This document shows, piece after piece, positions 35,779 to 44,200 of a stretch of 54,423 nucleotides of DNA. The notes below the pieces were generated by a model, which did not search any database, was not told the origin of the DNA, and saw only the letters and a list, made by a program, of their open reading frames with translations. Position 1 is the first letter of the stretch. Every line of letters begins with the position of its first letter. This DNA comes from Candidatus Poribacteria bacterium (lineage in GTDB: Bacteria > Poribacteria > WGA-4E > WGA-3G), in the NCBI GenBank assembly GCA_021295735.1, contig JAGWBU010000050.1, positions 1 to 54,423 on the forward strand, written 5' to 3'. Made by a program: the position numbers and the translations under genes.

Positions 35779-35904
35779 AGTGAGCGCGGCACTGACCGTC
35801 CCGATAACCTACAACTGCTCTGCGGTGCGTGTAATTCAACGACAGGCAACGGCACGCAGGCATAACTCATCACCCGATTGAAAGAACAAGGTGTGTTACA
35901 GTAA
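35779..35904 (+). pseudogene. C-terminal HNH remnant of a DNA methyltransferase-like gene
   Basis: In the plus frame from 35779 the translation reads SERGTDRPDNLQLLCGACNS, then TTGNGTQA, a stop in place of an expected E, LITRLKEQGVLQ and a final stop. The pattern matches the HNH tail found at the end of many site-specific DNA methyltransferases (DNLQLLCGxCNSxKGxGTQ-EL). The remainder of the gene is missing, so this is a degraded fragment. Confidence 0.65.
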
Positions 35905-35955
35905 ACAGATGCGGTAAAAGAAAATGATTGCATAGGTGTCAATTTAGTCCCACAT

Positions 35956-36069
35956 TGTAGGACGGGGTCTCTGTGCCCCGTTATCACATAGGACATGCCA
36001 GGCAACGGGCGGGCACCAAATCAACGGTATGAATGCCTTTTGGCATTTCCCGGAGACCCGCCCCTACAA
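35956..36069. repeat. GCGAGG-family double palindrome with a hairpin repeat inserted
   Basis: TGTAGGACGGGGTCTCTG begins the first half (35956), and the second half (ending CCCGCCCCTACA near 36068) is interrupted at 36018-36052 by the 35-nt AAATCAACG hairpin. The uninterrupted equivalent is at 14168-14242. The remaining parts of the 35761-36146 gap hold nothing else that I can support apart from the HNH remnant. Confidence 0.7.
36018..36052 (+). repeat. AAATCAACG hairpin repeat, copy 3
   Basis: AAATCAACGG..AATGCC-TTTT-GGCATT..CCCG; three mismatches from copy 1. Splits the GGCGGGCACC...GGAGACCCGCC repeat, showing that this unit inserts into other repeats. Confidence 0.75.
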
Positions 36070-36146
36070 TAGGGTAGGGTTTAGTTAAGCAATCATGTAA
36101 AAATTTGAAATAAATTCTTAAGTTGACAGTTATGGATAAAACATAA

Positions 36147-36758
36147 ATGATTGCAATTGTAGACTACAAAGCTGGAAACCTTACAAGCGTTGCGCGTGCT
36201 TTGGACCACCTCGGCTATGAAAACCAGATCACGGATGATGCGGAAACCATTCTTGATGTAGAACGCGTTATCTTTCCCGGAGTCGGTGCTGCAAAAGCGA
36301 CTATGGGAAACTTGCAGGATCGTTCTCTTGACGATGTGCTTCTCAAGTTCTACGAATCTGGCAAACCGATGTTAGGCATCTGTATCGGCATCCAAATCCT
36401 TTTTGAACACAGTGAAGAAGAAGATACTGAGTGCCTTGGACTGCTATCGGGTCACGTGAAAAAATACCCTGTACATAAGCGACTCAAGGTGCCACAAATC
36501 GGATGGAATGAAGTCCAGCAGGTTCGTCCGCATCAAATCTTTGAAGGCGTGCCGAATCCTGCTCACTTTTACTTTGTTAATGCCTATTATCCTGTTCCAG
36601 AGGTGGAAGAAACCATCATTGGGAAGACAACTTACGGTCTTGAATTCTGTAGTGTCATTGCCCATAACAATCTGGTCGCAACACAATTTCATTTGGAGAA
36701 AAGCGGTAGCGTCGGTTTAAAAATGTTGGCAAATTTTTTGAAATGGCAAGCGGGTTAA
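36147..36758 (+). CDS. hisH: Imidazole glycerol phosphate synthase subunit HisH
   Basis: A 203-residue class I glutamine amidotransferase that supplies ammonia to HisF in histidine synthesis. The nucleophile is C79 (GICIGIQ), with H182 and E184 (QFHLEKSG). The usual FHPEKS is FHLEKS here. hisF is not adjacent; the next gene is a sensor kinase, so hisH is isolated from other his genes. Confidence 0.92.
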   Translation: MIAIVDYKAGNLTSVARALDHLGYENQITDDAETILDVERVIFPGVGAAKATMGNLQDRSLDDVLLKFYESGKPMLGICIGIQILFEHSEEEDTECLGLLSGHVKKYPVHKRLKVPQIGWNEVQQVRPHQIFEGVPNPAHFYFVNAYYPVPEVEETIIGKTTYGLEFCSVIAHNNLVATQFHLEKSGSVGLKMLANFLKWQAG

Positions 36759-36806
36759 CTCCGTTTTCTGAAGGATTTATAACCTGTAACTGCGCGCAAA
36801 CGTCTC

Positions 36807-38360
36807 ATGAGAACGTTATTTTTAGCACTCGGTGTGGTGTGTGCGAACATCATTGTATATGTATCGGGGATGTATCAATACTATCTTCCCGTTTCGCACC
36901 TTTATTACGGCGTGATGCTGTTAGCAGCAATTTACGAAAATTCTCGTAACCAGAATTTACTGCTTGGGTTGACAACAACTGCTAATTGGATATACGTTTT
37001 GCGATATCCACAGCAAATAGAGGGTATTGCTGTGGCGTTCCTATATCCGATTATCGGGTACATCTTGTCCACAACGATTCGTCAGTTGCGGATTCAGCGT
37101 TTGAATCGTGCTAAAGAGATGGATAAGATTAGTACTGCAAAGACCACGTTAGAAAAACGCGTACGCGAGTTATCGGTTGTTTTTGAAGTAAGCCAAGCAG
37201 CGGATGCTGCACTTGAACTCGAAGAACTCTTCCATAGAATTGTAGAAATCCTCTCTAAACGACTCGGTATTTATCGTGGCGCATTGAAAATCTATGAAAA
37301 CGAAGAAATTGTGACATCCGTTGAGGTGAATTTAGGATTAACTGCTGCAGAACAAAAGCGCGGAACAGACCATCAGATAGAGGAAATTGAGAAACAGGTT
37401 TTAGCTGAAGGTGAAGCACGTGGCGTGCCACAGTATCGCATTCCACGTCCCTCCGTTAAGTTATTTCCGCCTGAGAAGGTTGAATCAAAAGATACGATCG
37501 CCTTTTGGGTCCTACCCATCTTTGTAGAGGAACGCGTTATTGGAACTTTGACGATTGACAAGGCAAAAGATGAGCTTTCGGCATCTGAAGACGAACAGTT
37601 ATTAACGATCATTACTTCAATAATTGCACAGCGGGTCAAAATTAAGCAGACAATTGACGCATTGGTGCAATCGGAACGATTGGCGGCACTCGGTAAATTG
37701 GTGACGACAATAGCACATGAGGTCCGAAATCCGTTAGGCAGTATTCGGTTAGCAACACAACTTCTGAGTGAACCTGATGATCGGTTTGCACCGCTACCTA
37801 AAGATGAACGCACCGAAATTGACGAATATACCGCAATTATTATCAAAGAGGTAGATAGACTTAACCGCTCTATTGAGCAGCTGCTTGCTTTTGGCAAACC
37901 GGCAATCGCAAATGCGGAACTTTGCAATGTTCACGAATTACTTGATAACTGCCTCGCTACCTATCAACCCGAATTTGACCGATACAATATCAATGCCGTT
38001 CGTGAATACACGGCATGTCCGTCAGTGCATATCAATCAAGATGGCATAACACAAGTCATTCTGAATCTGTTTTCTAATGCAATTGAAGCGATGGAAGTCG
38101 GAGGGAATTTGACAATTCAGACGTACACAAAGCCAGAAACCGAAAACGTTTACATTCGCTTTCAAGACACAGGCCCGGGTATTCCTACAAGCGATGTTCC
38201 TAATCTTTTTGATGCGTTTTATACTACAAAACAGAAAGGGACAGGACTTGGACTTTATATTACTCAGAAGATTTTGGCAGAACACGGTGGCAGTATTGAA
38301 GTTGATACTTCTCTTTCATCCGGCACCGCTTTTATTATAACGCTTCCTTGCACAATTTAG
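36807..38360 (+). CDS. Sensor histidine kinase with membrane and GAF domains (NtrB-like)
   Basis: A 517-residue kinase. Several N-terminal membrane helices (about 1-95) precede a coiled-coil linker, a GAF domain (about 125-290), a HisKA domain with H304 (IAHEVRNPLGSI), and an HATPase domain with QVILNLFSNAIEAM, DTGPGIP and GTGLGLYI. It is followed 32 bases later by an NtrC-type regulator, so they form one two-component system. The signal is unknown. Confidence 0.92.
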   Translation: MRTLFLALGVVCANIIVYVSGMYQYYLPVSHLYYGVMLLAAIYENSRNQNLLLGLTTTANWIYVLRYPQQIEGIAVAFLYPIIGYILSTTIRQLRIQRLNRAKEMDKISTAKTTLEKRVRELSVVFEVSQAADAALELEELFHRIVEILSKRLGIYRGALKIYENEEIVTSVEVNLGLTAAEQKRGTDHQIEEIEKQVLAEGEARGVPQYRIPRPSVKLFPPEKVESKDTIAFWVLPIFVEERVIGTLTIDKAKDELSASEDEQLLTIITSIIAQRVKIKQTIDALVQSERLAALGKLVTTIAHEVRNPLGSIRLATQLLSEPDDRFAPLPKDERTEIDEYTAIIIKEVDRLNRSIEQLLAFGKPAIANAELCNVHELLDNCLATYQPEFDRYNINAVREYTACPSVHINQDGITQVILNLFSNAIEAMEVGGNLTIQTYTKPETENVYIRFQDTGPGIPTSDVPNLFDAFYTTKQKGTGLGLYITQKILAEHGGSIEVDTSLSSGTAFIITLPCTI

Positions 38361-38392
38361 TTTTCAGCTAACCGGTAAAATGGATACAAATT

Positions 38393-39817
38393 ATGTCTAA
38401 TTCAGTTCTAATTGCGGATGACGATCATAGTCTACGTTTAGTCTTAAGTGCTGCACTTGATAAGGCGGGGTATCACACAGTCAAAGCACGAAGCGGGAAA
38501 GAGGCTATTGATTTTGTTCAGAAAGATGAGTTTGATGTTATTCTCCTTGATATCTTTTTAGGAGATGCGGACGGACTGGAATTGATAGAACCTATTCAGA
38601 AACTGAATCCGACAGCGGCTATCATTATTATCACTGGACACGGGACAACACAGACCGCTATTGATGCAGCCAAACAACGCGCTTATAGTTATCTTACCAA
38701 ACCGATTGATCTAAAACATTTGTTAGACCTCGTGTCGCGCGCTGCTTCTGCTACAAGCCAAACCAGAAATGTTAAAGCAGCAATTACTTCTATTGATGCT
38801 GATGGGAAAGGCAAAATGGTAGGGCAGAGTGCTGCCATGCAAGCGGTTTATCAGATAATTGGGCGTGCTGCTGTTAGCGATGAAACCGTCCTCATTATGG
38901 GGGAAAGTGGTACTGGTAAAGAATTGGTAGCAGAACTGATTCATCAAAATAGCCCGCGCAGTGATAATCCATTTGTGGTGGTTGATTGCAGTGCTATTCC
39001 TCCCAGTCTTATTGAAAGCACACTTTTTGGGCATGTCAAAGGTGCGTTTACAGATGCACATACTGACCGAAAGGGTAAGTTTGAACAAGCGGATAGTGGA
39101 ACTATTTTTCTTGATGAAGTTGGGGAATTGCCTATTGATGTGCAGATGAAGTTGTTACGCGTTCTCCAAGAACGAAAGATAGAACCGGTGGGTAGTAACG
39201 AAACACGACCTGTGAATGTGCGTATCATTGCTGCAACTAACCGAAAACTTGATACCGCAATATCACAAAAAACATTCAGAGACGATCTTTATTATCGTCT
39301 GAATGTCGTGCCGATTTCGCTACCACCTCTTAGGGAACGTAAAGAGGATATTCCAGAACTCATTGACCTTTTCACAAGCCGATTTGCGCAGGAATATCAA
39401 CTTCCAAAAATTGGCATTTCCGCTGAGACAATAAAGAAACTCATAGAATATGAGTGGCCTGGCAATGTGCGTGAACTTGAGAATGCTATCAAACGCGCGC
39501 TTGTGATGTGTTCTGGACAGATGTTACTGACAGAACATTTTTCACAAATTTTTGACAAACCGATTTCAGGTAGCACAACAGACAACCAAAATCCTAATCA
39601 ACAAATTCACGCGCTTCTTCAAGGTGAAGTGGAGCGCTATTTGGAATCCGATGTGGATGCAGGACAATTATATGCTGCAATTCGATCGATTTTCGAGAAA
39701 CCACTCTTTAAAATTGTCCTTGAACACACTGGCGGCAACCGCAGCAAGGCATCAGAGATACTTGGGATCAACCGAAACACCTTGCATACCAAATTAAACG
39801 AGTACGACATCAAATAA
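38393..39817 (+). CDS. NtrC-family sigma-54-dependent response regulator
   Basis: A 474-residue activator. The receiver domain has the acidic pocket DDD (9-11) and phospho-acceptor D53. The AAA+ domain has Walker A GESGTGKE, the sigma-54 contact loop GAFTDA, and Walker B TIFLDEVGEL. The Fis-type helix-turn-helix ends the chain (GGNRSKASEILGINRNTLHTKL). It would activate sigma-54 promoters; I found no convincing GG-N10-GC box upstream of the downstream microcompartment genes. Confidence 0.94.
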   Translation: MSNSVLIADDDHSLRLVLSAALDKAGYHTVKARSGKEAIDFVQKDEFDVILLDIFLGDADGLELIEPIQKLNPTAAIIIITGHGTTQTAIDAAKQRAYSYLTKPIDLKHLLDLVSRAASATSQTRNVKAAITSIDADGKGKMVGQSAAMQAVYQIIGRAAVSDETVLIMGESGTGKELVAELIHQNSPRSDNPFVVVDCSAIPPSLIESTLFGHVKGAFTDAHTDRKGKFEQADSGTIFLDEVGELPIDVQMKLLRVLQERKIEPVGSNETRPVNVRIIAATNRKLDTAISQKTFRDDLYYRLNVVPISLPPLRERKEDIPELIDLFTSRFAQEYQLPKIGISAETIKKLIEYEWPGNVRELENAIKRALVMCSGQMLLTEHFSQIFDKPISGSTTDNQNPNQQIHALLQGEVERYLESDVDAGQLYAAIRSIFEKPLFKIVLEHTGGNRSKASEILGINRNTLHTKLNEYDIK

Positions 39818-39868
39818 CAGTTTTGAATTCTAAAATAAAATGAATAAAATCAAATTGAGATCATACTA

Positions 39869-40162
39869 ATGGACATAGGAAAAGTTATTGGAACAGTTGT
39901 CGCAACGCGAAAAGACCCGAGTTTAGAAGGCACACGCCTTCTCGTCGTGCAACCTTTGGATGAAAAACATAATCCTATTTCCGAACCTCTTGTCGCAGTA
40001 GATACACTACAAGATGCGGGGGTAGGAGAAATAGTCTACATAGTTACCGGAGGCGATGCGGTAGGTGTTATACCCGGAAAGCGGATGCCGGTAGATGTGG
40101 CAATTGTCGGTATTGTTGATTCTCTCTCGCTGCTTGAAGAACCGGGCAAAACGTTACCGTAA
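39869..40162 (+). CDS. EutN/CcmL-type microcompartment vertex protein
   Basis: A 97-residue BMC pentamer. IGKVIGTVVATRKDPSLEGTRLLVVQPLD opens like CcmL/EutN, and AVDTLQDAGVGEIVYIVTGGDA completes the OB-like fold. Such pentamers cap the vertices of bacterial microcompartment shells. A second paralogue follows 57 bases later. Confidence 0.9.
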   Translation: MDIGKVIGTVVATRKDPSLEGTRLLVVQPLDEKHNPISEPLVAVDTLQDAGVGEIVYIVTGGDAVGVIPGKRMPVDVAIVGIVDSLSLLEEPGKTLP

Positions 40163-40219
40163 CATCGTGAAGTTTTAGTCTCGCGTTACGCGATATTATG
40201 CAAAATCTTGTTGGTTTTT

Positions 40220-40516
40220 ATGTACCTTGCAAAAGTAATTGGTAAAGCCGTATCTGTGCTTAAGCATCCTGCATATAAAAATCGGACGCTGCTGCTTGTC
40301 CAACCTTTGAGTCTGAAATCCGAACTTGTCCGCACACCAACAATTGCTGTGGATTATGTGGGGGCAGGTGAAGGCGACACGGTAATTGTCGGTGCCGGTC
40401 CCGGTGTTGCACAGGAGGTTTTTGGTATAGAAAATGCCCCAATCCGAGAACTCGTAATGGGTATTGTAGACCATTTTGATGTGGAATTTCTGGAGGAAAC
40501 AAAATGGCACGAGTAA
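40220..40516 (+). CDS. Second EutN/CcmL-type microcompartment vertex protein
   Basis: A 98-residue paralogue of the preceding gene product: LAKVIGKAVSVLKHPAYKNRTLLLVQPL and AVDYVGAGEGDTVIVGAGPGV. The open frame begins four codons earlier (40208), but the ATG at 40220 aligns with the family start. No hexameric shell (BMC-T/BMC-H) gene or encapsulated enzyme is seen in this window. It overlaps the following lipoprotein gene by 13 bases. Confidence 0.88.
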   Translation: MYLAKVIGKAVSVLKHPAYKNRTLLLVQPLSLKSELVRTPTIAVDYVGAGEGDTVIVGAGPGVAQEVFGIENAPIRELVMGIVDHFDVEFLEETKWHE

Positions 40517-41172
40517 GCAAAGAAAATCCTTTTAACCTCAGTCTTTTGTCACAGAGTTTTACTGTTATAGGTCCTACACTCCGAAAAGACCTATTTTGCG
40601 TTTTCTGCTTACTATTTATCTGTTTAACCCTAAATGCTTGTAACCTTGCTACGATATTATCAACGCAGTATAGTGAAAATATAGCACAAGCCAATTACGG
40701 GACCGAAGCAAACCATCCCGGTCTGAATGATGGAAACCTCGAAACTGTAGCAACTATTCCGGCAAGGAATGATCGCAACTTTGTCATCCGATTTGCTGAA
40801 GTAAACCCGGTCCGCAAAATTGTCATTCACAACGAAAACTTGTTCCGATTTGAGATGGACTACCTGAACCATGAAACCGGTAAATGGGAAACCTTCCATT
40901 CTGTCATTCAGCGGCGTAACCTTAAAGGCAAGCGTGCCCAATCCGAGTTTGTCTTTGACAGATTGAACTTTCGCACACAGATGATACGGATTACCGTAAC
41001 TCGGACTGTAGATGACATCGTTGTGAACAAATTTGTCACCGATCCTGGAGACAAAGTGGTGAACCAGCGTAAAACGATGGCTGGCCAATACTTACCTCAC
41101 TACCGAGTGGTCCGACCTTCCATTGCTCAAATCCGAGAAATTGAGGTCTATCACCTCGCCCAAAATAAGTGA
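40504..41172 (+). CDS. Lipoprotein downstream of the BMC genes
   Basis: A 222-residue predicted lipoprotein with an unusually long 30-residue N-terminus before the hydrophobic segment and lipobox LNAC (C46). The mature part (ANYGTEANHPGLNDGNLETVA...IRFAEVNPVRKIVIHNENLFRFEMDYLNHETGKWETF) resembles a discoidin/F5-8 C-like beta-sandwich, an adhesion or carbohydrate-binding fold. Its overlap with the BMC gene suggests co-transcription, though a surface lipoprotein and a cytosolic shell protein make an odd pair. Confidence 0.6.
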   Translation: MARVSKENPFNLSLLSQSFTVIGPTLRKDLFCVFCLLFICLTLNACNLATILSTQYSENIAQANYGTEANHPGLNDGNLETVATIPARNDRNFVIRFAEVNPVRKIVIHNENLFRFEMDYLNHETGKWETFHSVIQRRNLKGKRAQSEFVFDRLNFRTQMIRITVTRTVDDIVVNKFVTDPGDKVVNQRKTMAGQYLPHYRVVRPSIAQIREIEVYHLAQNK

Positions 41173-41237
41173 TCTATAGTAAATTTTACAAGTAACGATA
41201 AACTTTGATCGACGCGCTTACATAGCGCGTTTACCAG

Positions 41238-44200
41238 TTGATGTTTAATATTATGATTTCAATGATGAAACACATTACATTATTAACAGTCATTTTACTC
41301 CTTATAAATATAGTGTCTTTTTTTGCTGTTATCTCTGTGGAAGCTTCCCCAGTTACCCCTAATAACCGATCACATATTAGGGGAATATCACACAGTAGCG
41401 GAAAGATTGAATTGGTAAGTGCTACATCCCAAGGGGTAACGATTCAACTTGCTATCGCTGAATCAGATTTCGAAATAGAAACACAGGAACGTAGTGGCAA
41501 ACATTTTCAGACGCTCTCATTCCCAGAATGCCGTTTCACAACAGAACATGGAACCCACCGTCTACCTATGCAGACTGCCCTGATTGGGGTTCCAGCAGGT
41601 GCAAGTTTTACGTTACGTGTTGTTGAAAGTAGTGACTTTAGCATATATAAACTTCAACACACGCTCGCGGATCGTAGTGTTTATTTCGGGCAACACAATT
41701 TTAATGCAGCGGCGCCAACATCAGAGAAGGTTTATACAACCGATCGTTTTTTTCCACACAACCTTGCTGAAATTAGAACGGCAGGATGGATTCGGGAAAA
41801 CCGCGTTCTTCCTATCCAACTAAATCCGGTTCAATATAACCCTGTCAGTGGCGAGGTTCGGCTTTACCACCGCCTTGTAGTCGAGGTGCAATTCAACGGG
41901 TTAGGTAAAGCACCGTCAGCGTTTCAAGGATTCCCTCGTCCAGAATCTTCTATTTATGAGGAAATGTTCGGGAATCTACTGATTAATCCACAAACTGCTA
42001 AGCAGTGGCGTTCTCCAGTTATGGGTGAAATTCAAGGGAACAATGTTTCCACAGTTGGGACACTTACTGAGCGCAGTCCTGCCTTTTCTCTACCCAGTGC
42101 CCCCCCAATTACCTCGCCTCGCTATAAGATCACTATTACTGAGTCAGGCATGTACCGCATTGCGGCAAGCGACTTAGCAGCAGCTGGAGTTGATATAACT
42201 ACTATCAGACCTTCCTCATTGACAATGTCAAACAAAGGAAAACAAATCCCGCTTCTTGTGCGGAGAACAAGCAGTGGACAATCAGCAACAGAGGATGGGA
42301 TTAATTCCACTGGGTTTGATAGCAACAGTGAAATCATTTTTTTCGGTCAACGCCACGGTGGTGAAAAAACTTATATTGATCCATATTCAGATGAGAATGT
42401 CTATTGGCTTTCGTGGAATTCAGGACCGGGACTGCGGATGGAAACAAAAGTGGTTTCAACAGATACATTCGGAAGATATGAACCTAAGAACTTCCTCACA
42501 CGTGTCCATTTTGAAAAAGATAATCAGTTTAGACGTTTTAAAAATTTTGGTCTTGCAGCAGGAAGTGAATATCAACAAATTAGTGACGGTCTCCAAGAAC
42601 GGCGATTCACACTAACAGCCTTACCTGAGTTGCCAGACGATAGTTGGTTTTGGGCACAACTCAGTGCACCACAAGTAAGAGGCTTTCCTTTTACGATAAC
42701 CGGTGTTGCGGGAACAGCTGAAAAAGCTACCGTACGGATTGCGCTCCACGGCAGATCAGAAGATGTGCACTTTACTGAACTGTGGCTGAATGAGGATATT
42801 GTCCTTGGAGGACCGCGATGGGAAGGAGAAACAGAATTCCAATTTGAGAATCAACAGATTTCCCAATCCGTTCTCAAAGATGGTAGAAATACAATTAGCG
42901 CGGTTAATCCTGGGGGGAGTGGTCTGGATCTCATCATGCTGAACTGGTTTGAAATTGACTATTGGCGAACTTTTGAAGCAAATGCGGATGTTCTGCCTTT
43001 TTCAATTACATTACTCCCAGACGATGAAACCGGCAACGTTAATCCTAATTTTAAAGTTGAGTTAAAGAACTTTTCCAATCCTAACATTGAGATTTATGGT
43101 ATTGATGGCACGCGGTATGTTGGTTTATCACCGATAGAAGATGAAGATCGTCCAGGCATCTACAATGTCGTTTTTCAATCTTCACGGATAGGCGGCGTGT
43201 CGCAAAACCGATCTGCTGTACCACTTGATACAGATATCCAATATATCGCGCTAACAAGCGACAAATACCTAAAACCTAACAAAATCATCAAGGACACATC
43301 ATCGGATTTAAGCGGTCTACACAACGGTGCAGATTACATTATCATTACGGATACAGAATTTATGCGAGATGTGCAACCGCTTGTCGACTTTCGAATCCAG
43401 CAAGGAATGCGGGCTAAAGTGGTGGATGTCCAAAATATCTATGATGAGTTTAATCATGGAATTTCCAATCCTTATGCGCTCCGCGATTTCCTTAAGTATG
43501 CTTATGAAAACTGGCAACCGCCAGCACCAACCTATGTTTTGTTAGTTGGGGACACAAGCCCAAAAGACAAGGTAAGTTTTGTTCCTACAATTCAGGTGCA
43601 AATCCCGGGTTACGGTTCATCTGCGAGCGATCACCAATTCGTCACATTTCGCGGCGATGACAGTTTCCCGGATATGCTTATCGGAAGAGTGCCAGCAGCA
43701 AATAGTGTAGATGCGCGGATATTCGTTGAACGTACCATCAACTATGAAAATACTGCCGAAGTAGGTCCTTGGCACAAACGTATACTTATGCTCGCGGGCT
43801 CAGATAAAAGATTTCACGCCCAAACCGATGAACTGATTGAAGTGAGAAGGCTCCCGGAAAAATATGAAACTAAACTAATCTATGCGCCTCCTACTGCAGA
43901 AGATGAACTGACCTTAGGTGAAGGCAGCACTCCTGTTGGACGACAGGTTATTGATGGTTTCAACGATGGAGCGACTCTTGTTAATTATATCGGTCACGGT
44001 GGTGGAGGCGTTTGGTCATCCAGTCGTATGATGGATTTAGAGGATCCAGAAAAAAACCTAACAAATATATCGCGGCTTCCCTTTGTTATCAGTATGACGT
44101 GTTTCACGGGTGAATTCGACAGTCCATCAGGCTGTCTCGCGGAAGCGTTGCTTCGTTCGGAAAGTGGTGGTGCCATCGCGGTCATCGGCGGAACGAGCAT

